64,000 nt of DNA, from contig CAKVCX010000002.1 of the NCBI GenBank assembly GCA_934725985.1, forward strand, positions 1 to 64,000, in the 5' to 3' direction. The notes under the pieces were generated by a model. The model had not been told where the DNA came from. It did not search any database and saw only the letters and a list, made by a program, of their open reading frames with translations. The translations under genes were made by a program, and so were the position numbers. How positions within the stretch are numbered: the first letter of the stretch is position 1; each line of letters begins with the position of its first letter. The stretch comes from an uncultured Bacilli bacterium. GTDB taxonomy: Bacteria; Bacillota_I; Bacilli_A; RFN20; CAG-826. Shown one piece after another: positions 9,758 to 18,100 of this stretch.

Positions 9758-9807
9758 CCAATTTGCAAACCATCTCACCAACTGTACGCATTTTTTTAGG
9801 GGTGTAC

Positions 9808-9873
9808 GCAAATTGTATCAATATAGGTAATCACACACATAAGAAAAGCATAGGTTTGATGCAAATTGTGTCA
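9808..9873. repeat. Pair of 13-bp near-identical direct repeats
   Basis: GCAAATTGTATCA (9808-9820) and GCAAATTGTGTCA (9861-9873) differ at one position and lie 53 bp apart. The core GCAAATTG occurs inverted at 9759-9766. The second copy sits inside the loop and 3' arm of the proposed terminator, so part of the similarity may be chance. Confidence 0.45.
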
Positions 9874-9884
9874 GACCTTTTTTC
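9852..9884 (+). terminator. Rho-independent terminator of the Hachiman operon
   Basis: AGGTTTGA (9852-9859) can pair with TCAGACCT (9871-9878) as eight base pairs including one G-U, with an 11-nt loop. A run of six T follows directly. It lies about 95 nt after the hamB stop codon, on the coding strand. Confidence 0.6.
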
Positions 9885-9961
9885 ATTAAAGATAGGTGTA
9901 AATGCTTATATGTCTTCAAGATCTAAATTGGAGTGTTTCAATTAAAATTTTAAATATTTTT

Positions 9962-11035
9962 GTCTTTAGATATTAGTGAATTAAATGATTAAATTATGGG
10001 TACATTTGACTTATCTTATCGTGAATTCTTAAACTAAATTCCGGTTATCCTGTTGACCGAGCAATTCTTTTATTCGCCCAATAATTTAGTATAAGCCCCT
10101 AAGCCAAACAATGTGGTAAACGCTTCCTTTGGCGTATGCCCGTCCAGCGAATATAACGTCGTCCCGTTTATGGTCTCGGCCACCATGGCGACCTGCTCTT
10201 GCGTATAGCAATCGACCGTTTTGTCCTTTGGGAAGAACTTCCTGATCTGCTTGTTGACGTTTTCTCTAGACGCCTTCTGATTGCTCTTGAAGGCATCGCA
10301 GAAAAACAAGTGGGTCCTCTGCACACCCGTCTCGGCAGAAAACTCGATTCCCTGGATGTTCGAGAAGCTTGGTTCCCTGTCGGTCAGGATCGACGGAAAG
10401 ACTTCGCGGAACTTTTCGAAGCGTAGCGTTTTCTCCAGCGCCTCGAACACGCCTACTACCTTCGATGAATTCTTCTTCTCGATTATGAATAGGAGAGTGA
10501 AGTGTATTTGCGGAAGGATTAGGACTAGAATAGATTTGCTGTCGGACTTTATCGAGCCAAGGAAATCCATCTGAGCCGTGATTTCGTTGATATGGCTCTT
10601 CATGCAGGAAAGATAGTCTAAATAGGTACGATTGCTCCTGTCTATCTTGCTGTCGGAGTAGTCGTACTCTTTTGATTTCCTCTTTCTCTTTTTGTATGTG
10701 ACGGCATATGGCAAGTCCATCTTGGATATGGGTACCCTCTTTTCGGATATGTGGCGGTATACGGTCGGCAAAGATATTTCGACATCGCTTGCCTTGATGG
10801 AGGCGTAAACCGACCTTTTGATCGCCAGTCCCTCCTTGATCGTCGAGACCAGGCTATCATATTCCTCCTTGGTCAGGCTGATGCCCTTCCTCGAATTGTA
10901 AAGCTTTGTTTCGTATTTTTTTTGCGCAAGCATTGGGTCGTATCTCAGCTGTAGGAAACAATAGTCTATGTACTTGTGCTTGTATGTGCTGCTATAGGTA
11001 ATCTTATACATTGGATATGCTCTTTAGCTAAAGAC
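9962..11035 (-). mobile_element. IS30-type insertion sequence (ends uncertain)
   Basis: The transposase occupies nearly the whole proposed element. The only inward-facing match I could find at both sides is the octamer GTCTTTAG at 9962-9969 with its complement CTAAAGAC at 11028-11035. That gives a length of 1,074 bp, typical for IS30 elements. An 8-bp match may be chance and no target duplication is obvious, so the boundaries are tentative. Confidence 0.35.
10070..11011 (-). CDS. IS30-family transposase
   Basis: This 313-residue transposase belongs to the IS30 family. The N-terminal part has the helix-turn-helix region ending in PTVYRHISEKRVP. The integrase-like core shows the three acidic residues of the DDE triad in order: MDFLGS, then LTDREPSF, then ASRENVNKQIRKFFP, the last matching the family signature NExN followed by a short basic helix. 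An in-frame stop lies 15 nt upstream of the ATG, so the frame cannot extend further, and the protein is slightly shorter than most IS30 transposases. The gene is visibly richer in G+C (some lines above 50 percent) than the flanking DNA, so it was probably acquired recently from another background. Confidence 0.88.
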   Translation of the reverse strand: MYKITYSSTYKHKYIDYCFLQLRYDPMLAQKKYETKLYNSRKGISLTKEEYDSLVSTIKEGLAIKRSVYASIKASDVEISLPTVYRHISEKRVPISKMDLPYAVTYKKRKRKSKEYDYSDSKIDRSNRTYLDYLSCMKSHINEITAQMDFLGSIKSDSKSILVLILPQIHFTLLFIIEKKNSSKVVGVFEALEKTLRFEKFREVFPSILTDREPSFSNIQGIEFSAETGVQRTHLFFCDAFKSNQKASRENVNKQIRKFFPKDKTVDCYTQEQVAMVAETINGTTLYSLDGHTPKEAFTTLFGLGAYTKLLGE

Positions 11036-11061
11036 TAGAGGTTTATTCATTATCATTTTGG

Positions 11062-11124
11062 TTGATTTATCTAGTAAAGGAAACTATATTAACTAGTATG
11101 GAAACCAATTTATAGTTTTCATAC
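11062..11124 (+). promoter_or_regulatory. degV promoter with flanking repeats and leader hairpin
   Basis: TTGATT (11062-11067) and TATATT (11085-11090) are 17 nt apart. Repeats beginning CTAGTA and ending in GGAAAC flank the -10 box (from about 11071 and 11093). GTATGGAAAC (11096-11105) can pair with GTTTTCATAC (11115-11124) around a 9-nt loop right at the predicted transcript start. The arrangement looks like an operator or a leader hairpin. A ribosome site AGGAG precedes the ATG at 11148. Confidence 0.5.
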
Positions 11125-11147
11125 GATCTATCTACTAGGAGACAAAT

Positions 11148-12077
11148 ATGGCAATACGTATATTTACTGATGCTAGTTCAAATTTATTTAAAGAAATACT
11201 TGAATTAAATGACCTCGATATTTATGTAATCCCTATGGCTTTAAAAATAGGGGACAAAGAATATATCTGCTATGAAAACGGCGTTGATGCAGAAAAAATG
11301 TCGGAAGAGTTTTATATGAAGATGAAATCCGGATTAAAGCCAAAAACTTCCTTGCCTAGCCCAGGATTATTAAATGAAAAAGTGGAAGAAGAAATAAATA
11401 AAGGCAATAAAGTTATATATGTAAGTTTATCAAGCGGCGTCTCCGGGACTTTTCAAAGTGCTTCTATAATTGCTAATGAAATTAATGAAGGGAAAGGTGA
11501 AAAAGTAGTAGCCGTTATTGATTCTAAAACTGCTGGACTAGGAGAGGGAAAAATAGCCATGCATGCTGCTAAATTGGCAAAAGAAGGGCTGGGGTTTGAT
11601 GAAATAATTAAACAAACAAATTCTTACGTTAATAAAGTTAGAAGCGAGTTTTCCCTTGATAGTGTTAAATATTTGGCTAACTCAGGCAGGATTTCTAATT
11701 TTAAATCCATAATAGCCGGTGCATTGCAAATAAAACCTCTTTTATATGGATCAGGAGAAGGAAAAATTGTCGCTACTTCAAATGTTCATGGAAGAAAAAA
11801 CGCGTTAAAAAAACTTGCTAGTCAAGTAAAAGAAAATATTGTTGATGAAAATCAAGTCGTTTACATAACTCATTGCAACTGCATCGAAGATGCAAGGTTA
11901 TTTGAAACGCTGCTACATAATGAAGGCATTAATAATACTATGATTTATTTTTACGATTTAATAACGGGTGCCCATGTCGGTCCAGGCACTGTAGCGGTTT
12001 TTTACGAAGGCAAGAATAGAGAAATCAAAAAGAAGGGCATTATTGACTCTCTTTTTAAGAAAAAAGAGGAAAAGTAG
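11148..12077 (+). CDS. DegV family fatty-acid-binding protein
   Basis: This 309-residue protein has the DegV fold, which binds a long-chain fatty acid. In Gram-positive bacteria such proteins (FakB) present fatty acids to the kinase FakA for phosphorylation. Visible signatures are the opening IRIFTDASSNL, the TSLPSPG segment, and SLSSGVSGTFQSA near residues 98-110, which lines the lipid head-group pocket. A second conserved stretch (SVKYLANSGRI) follows in the C-terminal half. It stands alone behind its own promoter, and no fakA is present in the window. A short basic tail (KKKGIIDSLFKKKEEK) extends beyond the usual family length of about 280. Confidence 0.88.
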   Translation: MAIRIFTDASSNLFKEILELNDLDIYVIPMALKIGDKEYICYENGVDAEKMSEEFYMKMKSGLKPKTSLPSPGLLNEKVEEEINKGNKVIYVSLSSGVSGTFQSASIIANEINEGKGEKVVAVIDSKTAGLGEGKIAMHAAKLAKEGLGFDEIIKQTNSYVNKVRSEFSLDSVKYLANSGRISNFKSIIAGALQIKPLLYGSGEGKIVATSNVHGRKNALKKLASQVKENIVDENQVVYITHCNCIEDARLFETLLHNEGINNTMIYFYDLITGAHVGPGTVAVFYEGKNREIKKKGIIDSLFKKKEEK

Positions 12078-12606
12078 AAACGATTCAGTACAATGAAGAA
12101 CTCATATTGGTTTTAGCCTCATTTTTGTTCTTTTCTTTCTATCGCTGATTGCTTAGAAAATAAATGGTTTGTTTATTGCGAACCGAATATTGAAAGAATG
12201 GTTTATCTATTTTAATTGAATTATAGGCACAAAAGCTTTAAGGCATGTTTTTGGTTTGGCAATAACTTTCTAGATGAAAACAAATTTAGCAGCAATATTA
12301 AATAATTACCTTACTTAAATTAAACATAGGGGAAGTATTACGTTGAAGCTTTTTGCAAATTTCTAACGGATAATTCAATGAGAATTGATTTTGCTATCTA
12401 GGTAAGTTTTTTTGCATTTTAAGCAAATAAAGTTGAGCTTTTAATTATGATTCTTTCCATTATGCATTTTGGAATTATTAACAAGTCTAAGACATAAAAT
12501 TATTTAATAAAATTTATTAAAATCTTTAAGAAGAAAAGATTGGTAGAATATTGGCTTCCGCTCATATTTTAATTTGAACAAACAAACCCTTAATAATCTA
12601 AAAAAA
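12078..12606. other. AT-rich region with no recognised gene
   Basis: These roughly 530 nt between degV and the tRNA terminator contain no open frame that looks protein-like, no tRNA and no clear repeat. It may be decayed sequence. Confidence 0.55.
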
Positions 12607-12622
12607 CACGGATTTCTCCGTG
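12607..12622 (-). terminator. Terminator of tRNA-Asp
   Basis: CACGGA (12607-12612) pairs with TCCGTG (12617-12622) around a 4-nt loop. Read on the minus strand the hairpin is followed by a run of T (the A tract 12600-12606). It lies 11 nt beyond the 3' end of the tRNA gene. Confidence 0.75.
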
Positions 12623-12633
12623 CTAATTTTTAA

Positions 12634-12710
12634 TGGCGGACCATACGAGATTCGAACTCGTGGTCTCTTCCGTGACAGGGAAGCATGTTAGACCGCTACA
12701 CCAATGGTCC
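12634..12710 (-). tRNA. tRNA-Asp (GTC)
   Basis: The minus strand folds as a 77-nt tRNA with the CCA end encoded. The acceptor stem is GGACCAT paired with ATGGTCC, with discriminator G. The anticodon arm TTCCCTGTCACGGAA places GTC in the loop. The T arm contains the conserved GTTCGAAT. Anticodon GTC reads both aspartate codons. The gene lies just downstream of, and on the same strand as, the thioredoxin operon, and ends at its own terminator. Confidence 0.95.
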
Positions 12711-12761
12711 GTAGCGGTGTTAATATAGCAACTATTAACCCACTTGTCCAATGTTTTCTAT

Positions 12762-13070
12762 CTATTTGATTTTAAGAAAAGCGAGAATACTGTTTTTCGG
12801 TCTATATCCAACTGATTGGTCAACAAGATTGCCATCTTTAAAATATAGTAGGGTGGGAATGGAATAAATATTATAGGCAGCGGCAGCTTCTTGAACTTTA
12901 TCAGTATTTACCCTTAATACTTTTATTTCAGGATGTTCATTGGCTATTTCTTCAATAATAGGTGAAAGCATTTGGCAAGGCCCGCACCAAATAGCATAGA
13001 AGTCTACTAATACTGTTCCTTCTTTTATTTCTTCTTGGAATTCTTCGTAGGATGATATTTCCTTTTCCAT
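12762..13070 (-). CDS. trxA: Thioredoxin
   Basis: This 102-residue protein is a complete thioredoxin that reduces protein disulfides in the cytoplasm. The redox motif WCGPC is at 28-32, after the typical strand VLVDFYA, and the cis-proline loop SIPTLLYF follows near residue 76. The length is normal, with no signal peptide. It is the last gene of a minus-strand group (CPBP protease, TraX-like protein, thioredoxin) with gaps of 5 and 12 nt, so it is probably co-transcribed with them. A TCC-rich stretch on the plus strand (GGAGG on the minus strand) just before the start is its ribosome site. Confidence 0.95.
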   Translation of the reverse strand: MEKEISSYEEFQEEIKEGTVLVDFYAIWCGPCQMLSPIIEEIANEHPEIKVLRVNTDKVQEAAAAYNIYSIPTLLYFKDGNLVDQSVGYRPKNSILAFLKIK

Positions 13071-13082
13071 TTTTATTTCCTC

Positions 13083-14009
13083 CTAATAACCCATTATGAC
13101 ATAAAAAATCAAAAATATGATAGCTAGATGCATCGGGAAATAAGAATAAGAGAAAACTCGCCACCATTTGGCATCGTATCCTCTTTTGCCGTTATATAGA
13201 TAAATAAAAATCAAAGAAAGCAAGCAATAAGATTGAATGCCCATTTCGAATGGATCGTAAGGAGATTGTCCATTTGAAGCGTTTATATAACTTATGCCCC
13301 ATAATATCAAAGTAACGACAAACATGAAAAAAGAACTAACAATGTTGGCTAATTTCCTTCCTTGTTTTGTTTCTAGAAAGGCTTCATCTGATATCCCTAG
13401 CAGGGCATTTGTCTTTTTGCTCATCTTTAAAGCAATAATCGGGGCGTAGAAAAAGCCTAGTCCAATTAATAGATTAAAAATTGAATAACCTGGACGTAAG
13501 AAAATAGGCCAGGCGTATATAGTTACGTCATTTACTTTTTCATATATAGAGAAAGCGTAGCAAACTAAAATGTAGGCAATTGGCAATATGGAGAATAATT
13601 TCTTTTTCCCATTTAAACTAAGGCAATATAAAGTTAAACCGACAAAAAACAGATCCACGCAGGGATTATATTGGTCAGCAAAGCCATCCATTCCTTTTAT
13701 TCCGTAGACAATGATTATTTGAAGAATAGAAGTAATAGCATAAAGCAACCCCAATCTAAGCAAATATTTATTCTTATTATGCGTATGGTTCATGCCTTCT
13801 GCTAGCAAGAAGGTAAATAAAGGCAAACTCAATCTCCCTATGATCCTAAATATATGTCCTATTTGATTAAAAGTATCAAAACTAGTATTGAATTTATTGG
13901 ACCCATATATCAATAAAAAGACTCCTATATGATCAAATGTCATAAAGAGCAATCCTAATATTTTTAGTGTGAAGCCATCTAATATTTGAAAAGATCTTTG
14001 TTCGTTCAT
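13083..14009 (-). CDS. TraX-like polytopic membrane protein
   Basis: This 308-residue integral membrane protein has about eight to nine hydrophobic helices. The N-terminus (FQILDGFTLKILGLLFMTFDHIGVFLL) matches the TraX family, named after the F-plasmid pilin N-acetylase and related to membrane acyltransferases. Many Firmicutes carry chromosomal TraX proteins without conjugation genes, where the substrate is unknown. Other family-like features are the RIIGRLSLPLFTFLLAEG segment near residue 55 and the C-terminal YSYFPMHLAIIFL, typical of acyltransferase-type membrane folds. It lies 5 nt after the CPBP gene and 12 nt before trxA. A role in acylating an envelope molecule is inferred only. Confidence 0.8.
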   Translation of the reverse strand: MNEQRSFQILDGFTLKILGLLFMTFDHIGVFLLIYGSNKFNTSFDTFNQIGHIFRIIGRLSLPLFTFLLAEGMNHTHNKNKYLLRLGLLYAITSILQIIIVYGIKGMDGFADQYNPCVDLFFVGLTLYCLSLNGKKKLFSILPIAYILVCYAFSIYEKVNDVTIYAWPIFLRPGYSIFNLLIGLGFFYAPIIALKMSKKTNALLGISDEAFLETKQGRKLANIVSSFFMFVVTLILWGISYINASNGQSPYDPFEMGIQSYCLLSLIFIYLYNGKRGYDAKWWRVFSYSYFPMHLAIIFLIFYVIMGY

Positions 14010-14014
14010 GGTTA

Positions 14015-14878
14015 TTATATTAAGGATAAAAGGAGTGATAGTAAATTGTTTGCAATATGCGCGCTGGAAGAGGCTATAAATCCACCCTTTCTATAGGCCA
14101 CGCATAGAATTATTCCTGCCACAATATAAGAAGGGATATTGATCAATTCGACAATCAAGTCCTTGGTATTGCTAAAGCTAGTCCAATCAAAATGAATAAA
14201 GGCAAATATTAAAGCGGTGGCTATATAGCCTATCCATTTTCCAAATCTTGACGTTAAGGAAAATAGCCCGATCCTATATCCAGTTTCTTCGGTTAATGGT
14301 CCAATAAAGCCAAAGATAATTATGCTAAAAACGGGATAGGCTTTTACCATTAGCCTAATTGTTGATTCGTTCGCATTGCTTGCTTGGTCTATGTTAGCGG
14401 CTTTAAACAATAAGGTTGATATTAGCCCGTATATATATGTAAAGGCTAGTATGATTAAAAATGCATATAACCCCCATAAAAAGTTTTTAATTTTAATTTG
14501 CTTGACTATTTCTTTATAGTTTTTAAAAAGCAAGATAGCCATTACTACAAAAAGACAAAAATAAGCGGTGAAGTTTGCTATTGATATGGCATCTAAACTA
14601 GATAAGAAACTAGTTATTTCTTCCATTGTTGCGTTTTTGTTTTGACTTACAAAAACACTTTTTTCTATTAATTGGATAATAATCGAAAAGAAAGTAAGCC
14701 CAACAATGCTAAGCAAGAAAAAAGTAATTTCTTTCCATACTGAAGCGTGAATAAAATTATTAAAATAAACACTGTTTGCATCATCGTTTTTTTCATTGCA
14801 AAATGGGCATTTTGAATTTATTGGGTCATAAATGTTTCCGCAATTTTGGCAACGCTTATTAACTAAATATGTTTTCAT
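14015..14878 (-). CDS. CPBP-family intramembrane protease with N-terminal zinc ribbon
   Basis: This 287-residue membrane protein starts with a zinc ribbon (C10, C13, C24, C27) and continues with about seven helices. The CPBP (type II CAAX protease/bacteriocin-processing) motifs are complete: EE at 197-198 with R202 (EETGYR), H229 in FIHFDW, and H274 with N277 or N278. They form the metal-dependent catalytic site in the membrane. Bacterial members process peptides or give bacteriocin self-immunity, and the actual substrate here is unknown. It heads the operon with the TraX-like protein and thioredoxin. A -10-like TAAAGT ends 7 nt before the ATG and no ribosome site is visible, which fits a leaderless transcript. 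Confidence 0.87.
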   Translation of the reverse strand: MKTYLVNKRCQNCGNIYDPINSKCPFCNEKNDDANSVYFNNFIHASVWKEITFFLLSIVGLTFFSIIIQLIEKSVFVSQNKNATMEEITSFLSSLDAISIANFTAYFCLFVVMAILLFKNYKEIVKQIKIKNFLWGLYAFLIILAFTYIYGLISTLLFKAANIDQASNANESTIRLMVKAYPVFSIIIFGFIGPLTEETGYRIGLFSLTSRFGKWIGYIATALIFAFIHFDWTSFSNTKDLIVELINIPSYIVAGIILCVAYRKGGFIASSSAHIANNLLSLLLSLI

Positions 14879-14885
14879 GTTAACG

Positions 14886-14891
14886 ACTTTA
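14886..14891 (-). promoter_or_regulatory. -10 box placing transcription start at the CPBP start codon
   Basis: On the minus strand TAAAGT (14891 to 14886) is followed by 7 nt and then the ATG. A TTGTTT lies 16 nt upstream as a possible -35. No Shine-Dalgarno sequence is present between them. Confidence 0.4.
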
Positions 14892-15109
14892 TCATTTTGA
14901 AAACAAAAAACAATTAGTATTAATTGAAACTAGACTATATATAAAAAAATAACTTAGTTTTAGTTTCTTTAAGAAAAATGACAAAATTGCTCAAATTAAA
15001 TAAAAAAACAACAAAAAAATTGAATTATTAATACTTTTTTAGCATTAAACCATTTCTTGCATTGAAGATAAAATAAAAAAATAGGATAATTTTTCTAGAG
15101 AAAAAAATT

Positions 15110-18100
15110 ATGCTTATATTAGATTCAGTAGGGATAGATATAAATCAATTGTCTTCAACAATAGATTTAGTTTTTACAATTTTATTTGCCTCTATTTTAG
15201 TTATACTCGCCTTATGCTTTGTTCGTGGTTTATTTAGAGGTTGGAAAAGAGGGACATATAACTTAATATTTTTTCTTATTTTGGTTACTGTCGCTTTATT
15301 GACTTTGAACCCAATTTCTTCTTTGCTTGGAACAAGCGTAGATCTTTCTTCTATTACGAATGCGAATACTGCAACAATTAATATCGATGGTACTGATATA
15401 ACTTTTACTGTTTCTAGTTTGCAAGCTACCTTAACTGATTTCTTTACTGAGCTTTTTAAGGCCATGGGGATGAGCGCTTCCCCCAATGACATAGTAAACT
15501 ATAGTACGGCCTTATCTTCCTCGATAATCAAGTTAATGCTTTTATTCATAGATGCTTTATTGATTCTTACTTTGGGATCTTTCTTTGTTTTCTTATTATG
15601 GCATTTGATTTTTAAACGTTTTACCCCAAAGGAAAAAAGAAAGAAAAAAACGTTACGCCTTGTGTCTGCTTTTGAGGAAGTGATTATTGGTGGGGTTGCT
15701 TTAGCGATGCTGCTAACCCCATTCACGGGCATTGTTAATGCTTTAACAAATAATGCCAAATTTGAAAAGGATGAAGCCGAAAAAAACGAGACGACCCAGC
15801 TTGCTTATGCTGCTATTGAATCTTATAAAAACAGTATTTTTTCTAACATTTTCTTTTCTTGGTCCGTTAAGGATGGGGAAAATACATTAGATACGAAATT
15901 GCTTTCCTTTTTGACTTCTTCTGAAGCAGGGGATGTAAAAGTTGACGTAGCTTCTCAAGTGGGGGAAGTAGCCACGGTCGCTTCTTATGTAATTAATTCT
16001 GGTTTGCTCTCGGCATTTGGAGGCAAAGAACTATCCTGGAGACTTTTGCTAGGAGGACAAGCCATACCTTCCTTATTAAGTTCCCTTTCTGATATGGAAA
16101 TTATTAAAATTGCTTTACCGGTCGCTCTTTCTATTGCCTTAAATATGGGACAATTAAAGGATACGTTAGGTGAAGATACTGTTAATTATTTATCTTCTTC
16201 TTCCGTAGATTGGAGCAATGAATTAAAGAATTTATCTAATATTTATATAAAATTAATAGATGCTGATTTCTTTAATGTTATCGTAGATGAAGAGACTAAG
16301 ACTCCTATTTTCGATCTTTCTTATATCTTTGATATTTTCGAAGAAGAGAAGAACCAAAAAGCCATGCATGAAATGTTTAGCATTGCTGATAATGATATTG
16401 TTAATCATATATTGGCTGGTTTAGTTTATACGATGTCATCTAAAGAAGAAAAAGATGACGATCCAGCGACATTGCAATTGATTGATTTTTTACCAAAAGG
16501 GAAAAATGGCGAAGTGGAATATTCTTCTCTTTCTTCATTTTCTTGGTTTAATGAATTAAGAATAATTTATGATTCTTTCTATTCGTTAGTCCAAATCGAT
16601 CCAGCCGAGATGAAATATGTCTTTGACGGGATTGATAAAAGAATTGAATTTGGTGGGTTAAATGCAAAGAAAAACGCCGCAAGTGAAGATTCTACTGATA
16701 ACATTATTAACGAAGAAGTCAAAAATAGATTTGTCTCTTTTATAGCCGATCATCCTGACGAGGTATCAACTCCTCTAGTTGGAGATTTTAACAATGTTGA
16801 TGAAAATGGATTATCTAAAACCGAAACAAAATGTTTGCTTGATTCTGAACTATTAAAGAACGCCCTTCCTGAATTATTGCCATTAATTCAAGCAACCGCC
16901 GATCCTAATAAGGAAAGTTTTAATCTAGATAATTCAATTGATTATTTAGTTAATCATGGCAACATTAGAGCCAACTTTAAAAAGGAATTTGGCTCCATTA
17001 TTAATGTTTTGGGCGATATAGCTTCAAATGAAGAAGGAAAAAAGTTTATTAAAGATATTAAGAATATGCCTGGATTTAACTTTGATCCTGATGGTAACTT
17101 ATATTCGATTAATGAAAATTTAATAGATGCCATTTGCAAGGGCGTAACAAATATAAATGATTCCAAGATATTCCAAGAAATCATTCCTTCTTATATTGAA
17201 AAAAGTCTCGATGAAAACCAGACTATTAAGGAATTCTTGCCAGAAGGTTTCGATTTTGAATTAGGAAGTGAACTCGGAAGTGAATTGTCTTATTTATTAG
17301 CGATCGTTAAAAAATGCCCTAATCTGATTAGGAGCATTTCAAATTCGAAGAATGGTTCAATAAATATCGACCAAATGCTTAATTTGGTTAAAGATTATGG
17401 GAATGAATTAGTAGAAATAATTGATACCATATGCAACTCAAGGATCTTAAACCCCGGATTAAGCGATGAAAACGTTGCTTCTTTGTTTAACAAATTAGGA
17501 AGTTTTATTTCTTCTGATTCCAATATTTTTGGCTCAGAAGACATCAAAAGTGTTAGAGATTCTGGTGGCAATGCTTTAAGAAAAGAAATTGAAAACTTAA
17601 TCAGTGTTTTCTCTAAAATTGTTTCTAGTGGCATGGCTGATTCCCTATCATCCTTAAATGAATCTTCTACTAGCGAATCCATAAAAGTGTTGTCTTCTTT
17701 AAACGTTAAAGATATTTTTGAATCGATAGGCAATTCCGTCTTTATGAAAAAACTTGCAGCCTCTGCTTTCGATGGCTATTTAACTCCTTTAATAGGTGGG
17801 GCTGATTTGGGACTCGAGAATATTAGCTTTAAGAATGTGAAAGATTGGAAAAAGGAAGGCGAAGGGCTTCAAGCTATTATAGATTTGGCAACAAAAGGAG
17901 TTGACTTAAGTAACGTTGATTTCTTTGCCAATGGTGATTTATTAGCGACATTATTGGCAAAATTAGCCGAATCGGAAATGTTTGTCGATAAAGAAAGCGG
18001 CGATTATTTGTTCCCTGAATATCTTTATAAAAAATTAGTTAAATCCCTAGATGCTTCTTCTTTGTCTTATTTTGCTGATAAAGATGTAGACTTGTCCCTA

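Larger units (their letters stand above)
9758..10069. other. Intergenic region between hamB and the IS30 transposase
   Basis: No convincing gene lies in these 312 nt. It contains a likely hamB terminator (9852-9884), the near-identical 13-mers at 9808-9820 and 9861-9873, an inverted copy of their core at 9759-9766, and two copies of GTACGCA (9784-9790, 9804-9810). A 60-codon open frame at 9763-9945 spans these repeats and has no ribosome site or protein-like composition. Confidence 0.6.

Noticed and set aside
9763..9945. Open frame of 60 codons after hamB
   Set aside because: No ribosome site, low-complexity composition, and it runs through a terminator and repeats; probably chance.
10199..10574. 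Two plus-strand open frames of 75 and 97 codons opposite the transposase
   Set aside because: They lie fully antisense to a well-supported transposase whose high G+C content lengthens chance frames.
12078..12606. Possible degraded gene or small RNA in the long gap after degV
   Set aside because: No protein-like remnant, promoter-terminator pair or stable fold could be made out.
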